From contig CANMOZ010000005.1 of NCBI GenBank assembly GCA_947499545.1, positions 179,003-243,002 of the forward strand: 64,000 nt of DNA, in the 5' to 3' direction. Below, one piece after another: positions 63,964-64,000 of this stretch (position 1 is the stretch's first letter; every line of letters begins with the position of its first letter). The stretch is from an uncultured Saccharospirillaceae bacterium (GTDB lineage: Bacteria; Pseudomonadota; Gammaproteobacteria; Pseudomonadales; Oceanobacteraceae). The notes beneath the pieces are model-generated. The model saw only the letters and a list, made by a program, of their open reading frames with translations, was not told where the DNA came from and did no database searches. The position numbers were made by a program, and so were the translations under genes.

Positions 63964-64000
63964 ATGAATATCCAGATGATAAGCCCTGTCGCAGGAAAAG
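63964..64000 (+). CDS. Possible start of a gene running off the right edge
   Basis: ATG at 63964 is followed by 12 open codons (MNIQMISPVAGK) to the window end. TATAAT at 63952-63957 lies just before it, but no clear -35 and only a weak ribosome site. Divergent from umuD. Too short to identify. Confidence 0.2.
   Translation, partial: MNIQMISPVAGK

Noticed and set aside
1-64000. tRNA, rRNA, riboswitch or CRISPR array
   Set aside because: No cloverleaf, rRNA core sequence, known riboswitch core or regular short repeat-spacer pattern was seen by eye. A covariance-model scan would be needed to exclude small RNAs.

Overview
The window looks like a chromosomal segment of a marine-type gammaproteobacterium, in the broad Oceanospirillales/Alteromonadales neighbourhood; I cannot fix the genus. 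Support for this comes from minCDE with a short MinE, the ~1,600-residue NAD-glutamate dehydrogenase followed by DUF2835, small DUF2489 and DUF4381 proteins, a Bat/MoxR aerotolerance operon, and many large hybrid histidine kinases. Genes are close-packed on both strands. No rRNA, tRNA or CRISPR array was seen.

Layout. 1-6 kb: an unknown gene cut by the left edge, a small membrane protein, and a PAS-PAS hybrid kinase/HD-GYP regulator pair. 5.4-13.6 kb: metabolic and housekeeping genes (GH3-type ligase, 2-oxoglutarate/Fe(II)-type oxygenase, YlqF GTPase, SulP carrier) and small conserved proteins. 13.6-18.6 kb: a three-gene glycerol/glycerol-phosphate cluster. 18.7-22.1 kb: a CheW protein with an inserted zinc-binding CZB domain, then minC and minDE. 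22-29 kb: a 1,325-residue hybrid kinase, its response regulator and an aldehyde dehydrogenase. 29-37 kb: a PIN-PhoH ATPase, two tandem orphan solute-binding proteins, and NAD-GDH with DUF2835. 37-45 kb: the moxR-DUF58-DUF4381-BatA-BatB/C-BatD operon.

45-64 kb is accessory DNA. It holds two more orphan solute-binding proteins, two divergent large unknown genes, and many short genes of families common as immunity or orphan genes near polymorphic toxins (DUF4262, Imm50-like, DUF4279, ADP-ribosylglycohydrolase, HEAT). It also holds several small secreted proteins, one full IS6-family element plus four fragments of relatives, a family of ~110-bp inverted-repeat elements, two 28-bp palindromes with the 11-6-11 layout of Xer/dif sites, and broken genes (an in-frame stop, a one-base frameshift, an IS-truncated gene). 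It ends with a UmuD-like protease without an adjacent umuC.

The strongest leads are the 28-bp Xer-like pair bracketing 3.3 kb of same-strand small genes, the immunity-like island around it, the CheW-CZB insertion, the tandem FixL-like PAS pair wired to an HD-GYP output, and a LexA-like box overlapping the -10 of a promoter upstream of minC. All starts and families were judged by eye from the sequence; none was checked by database search.
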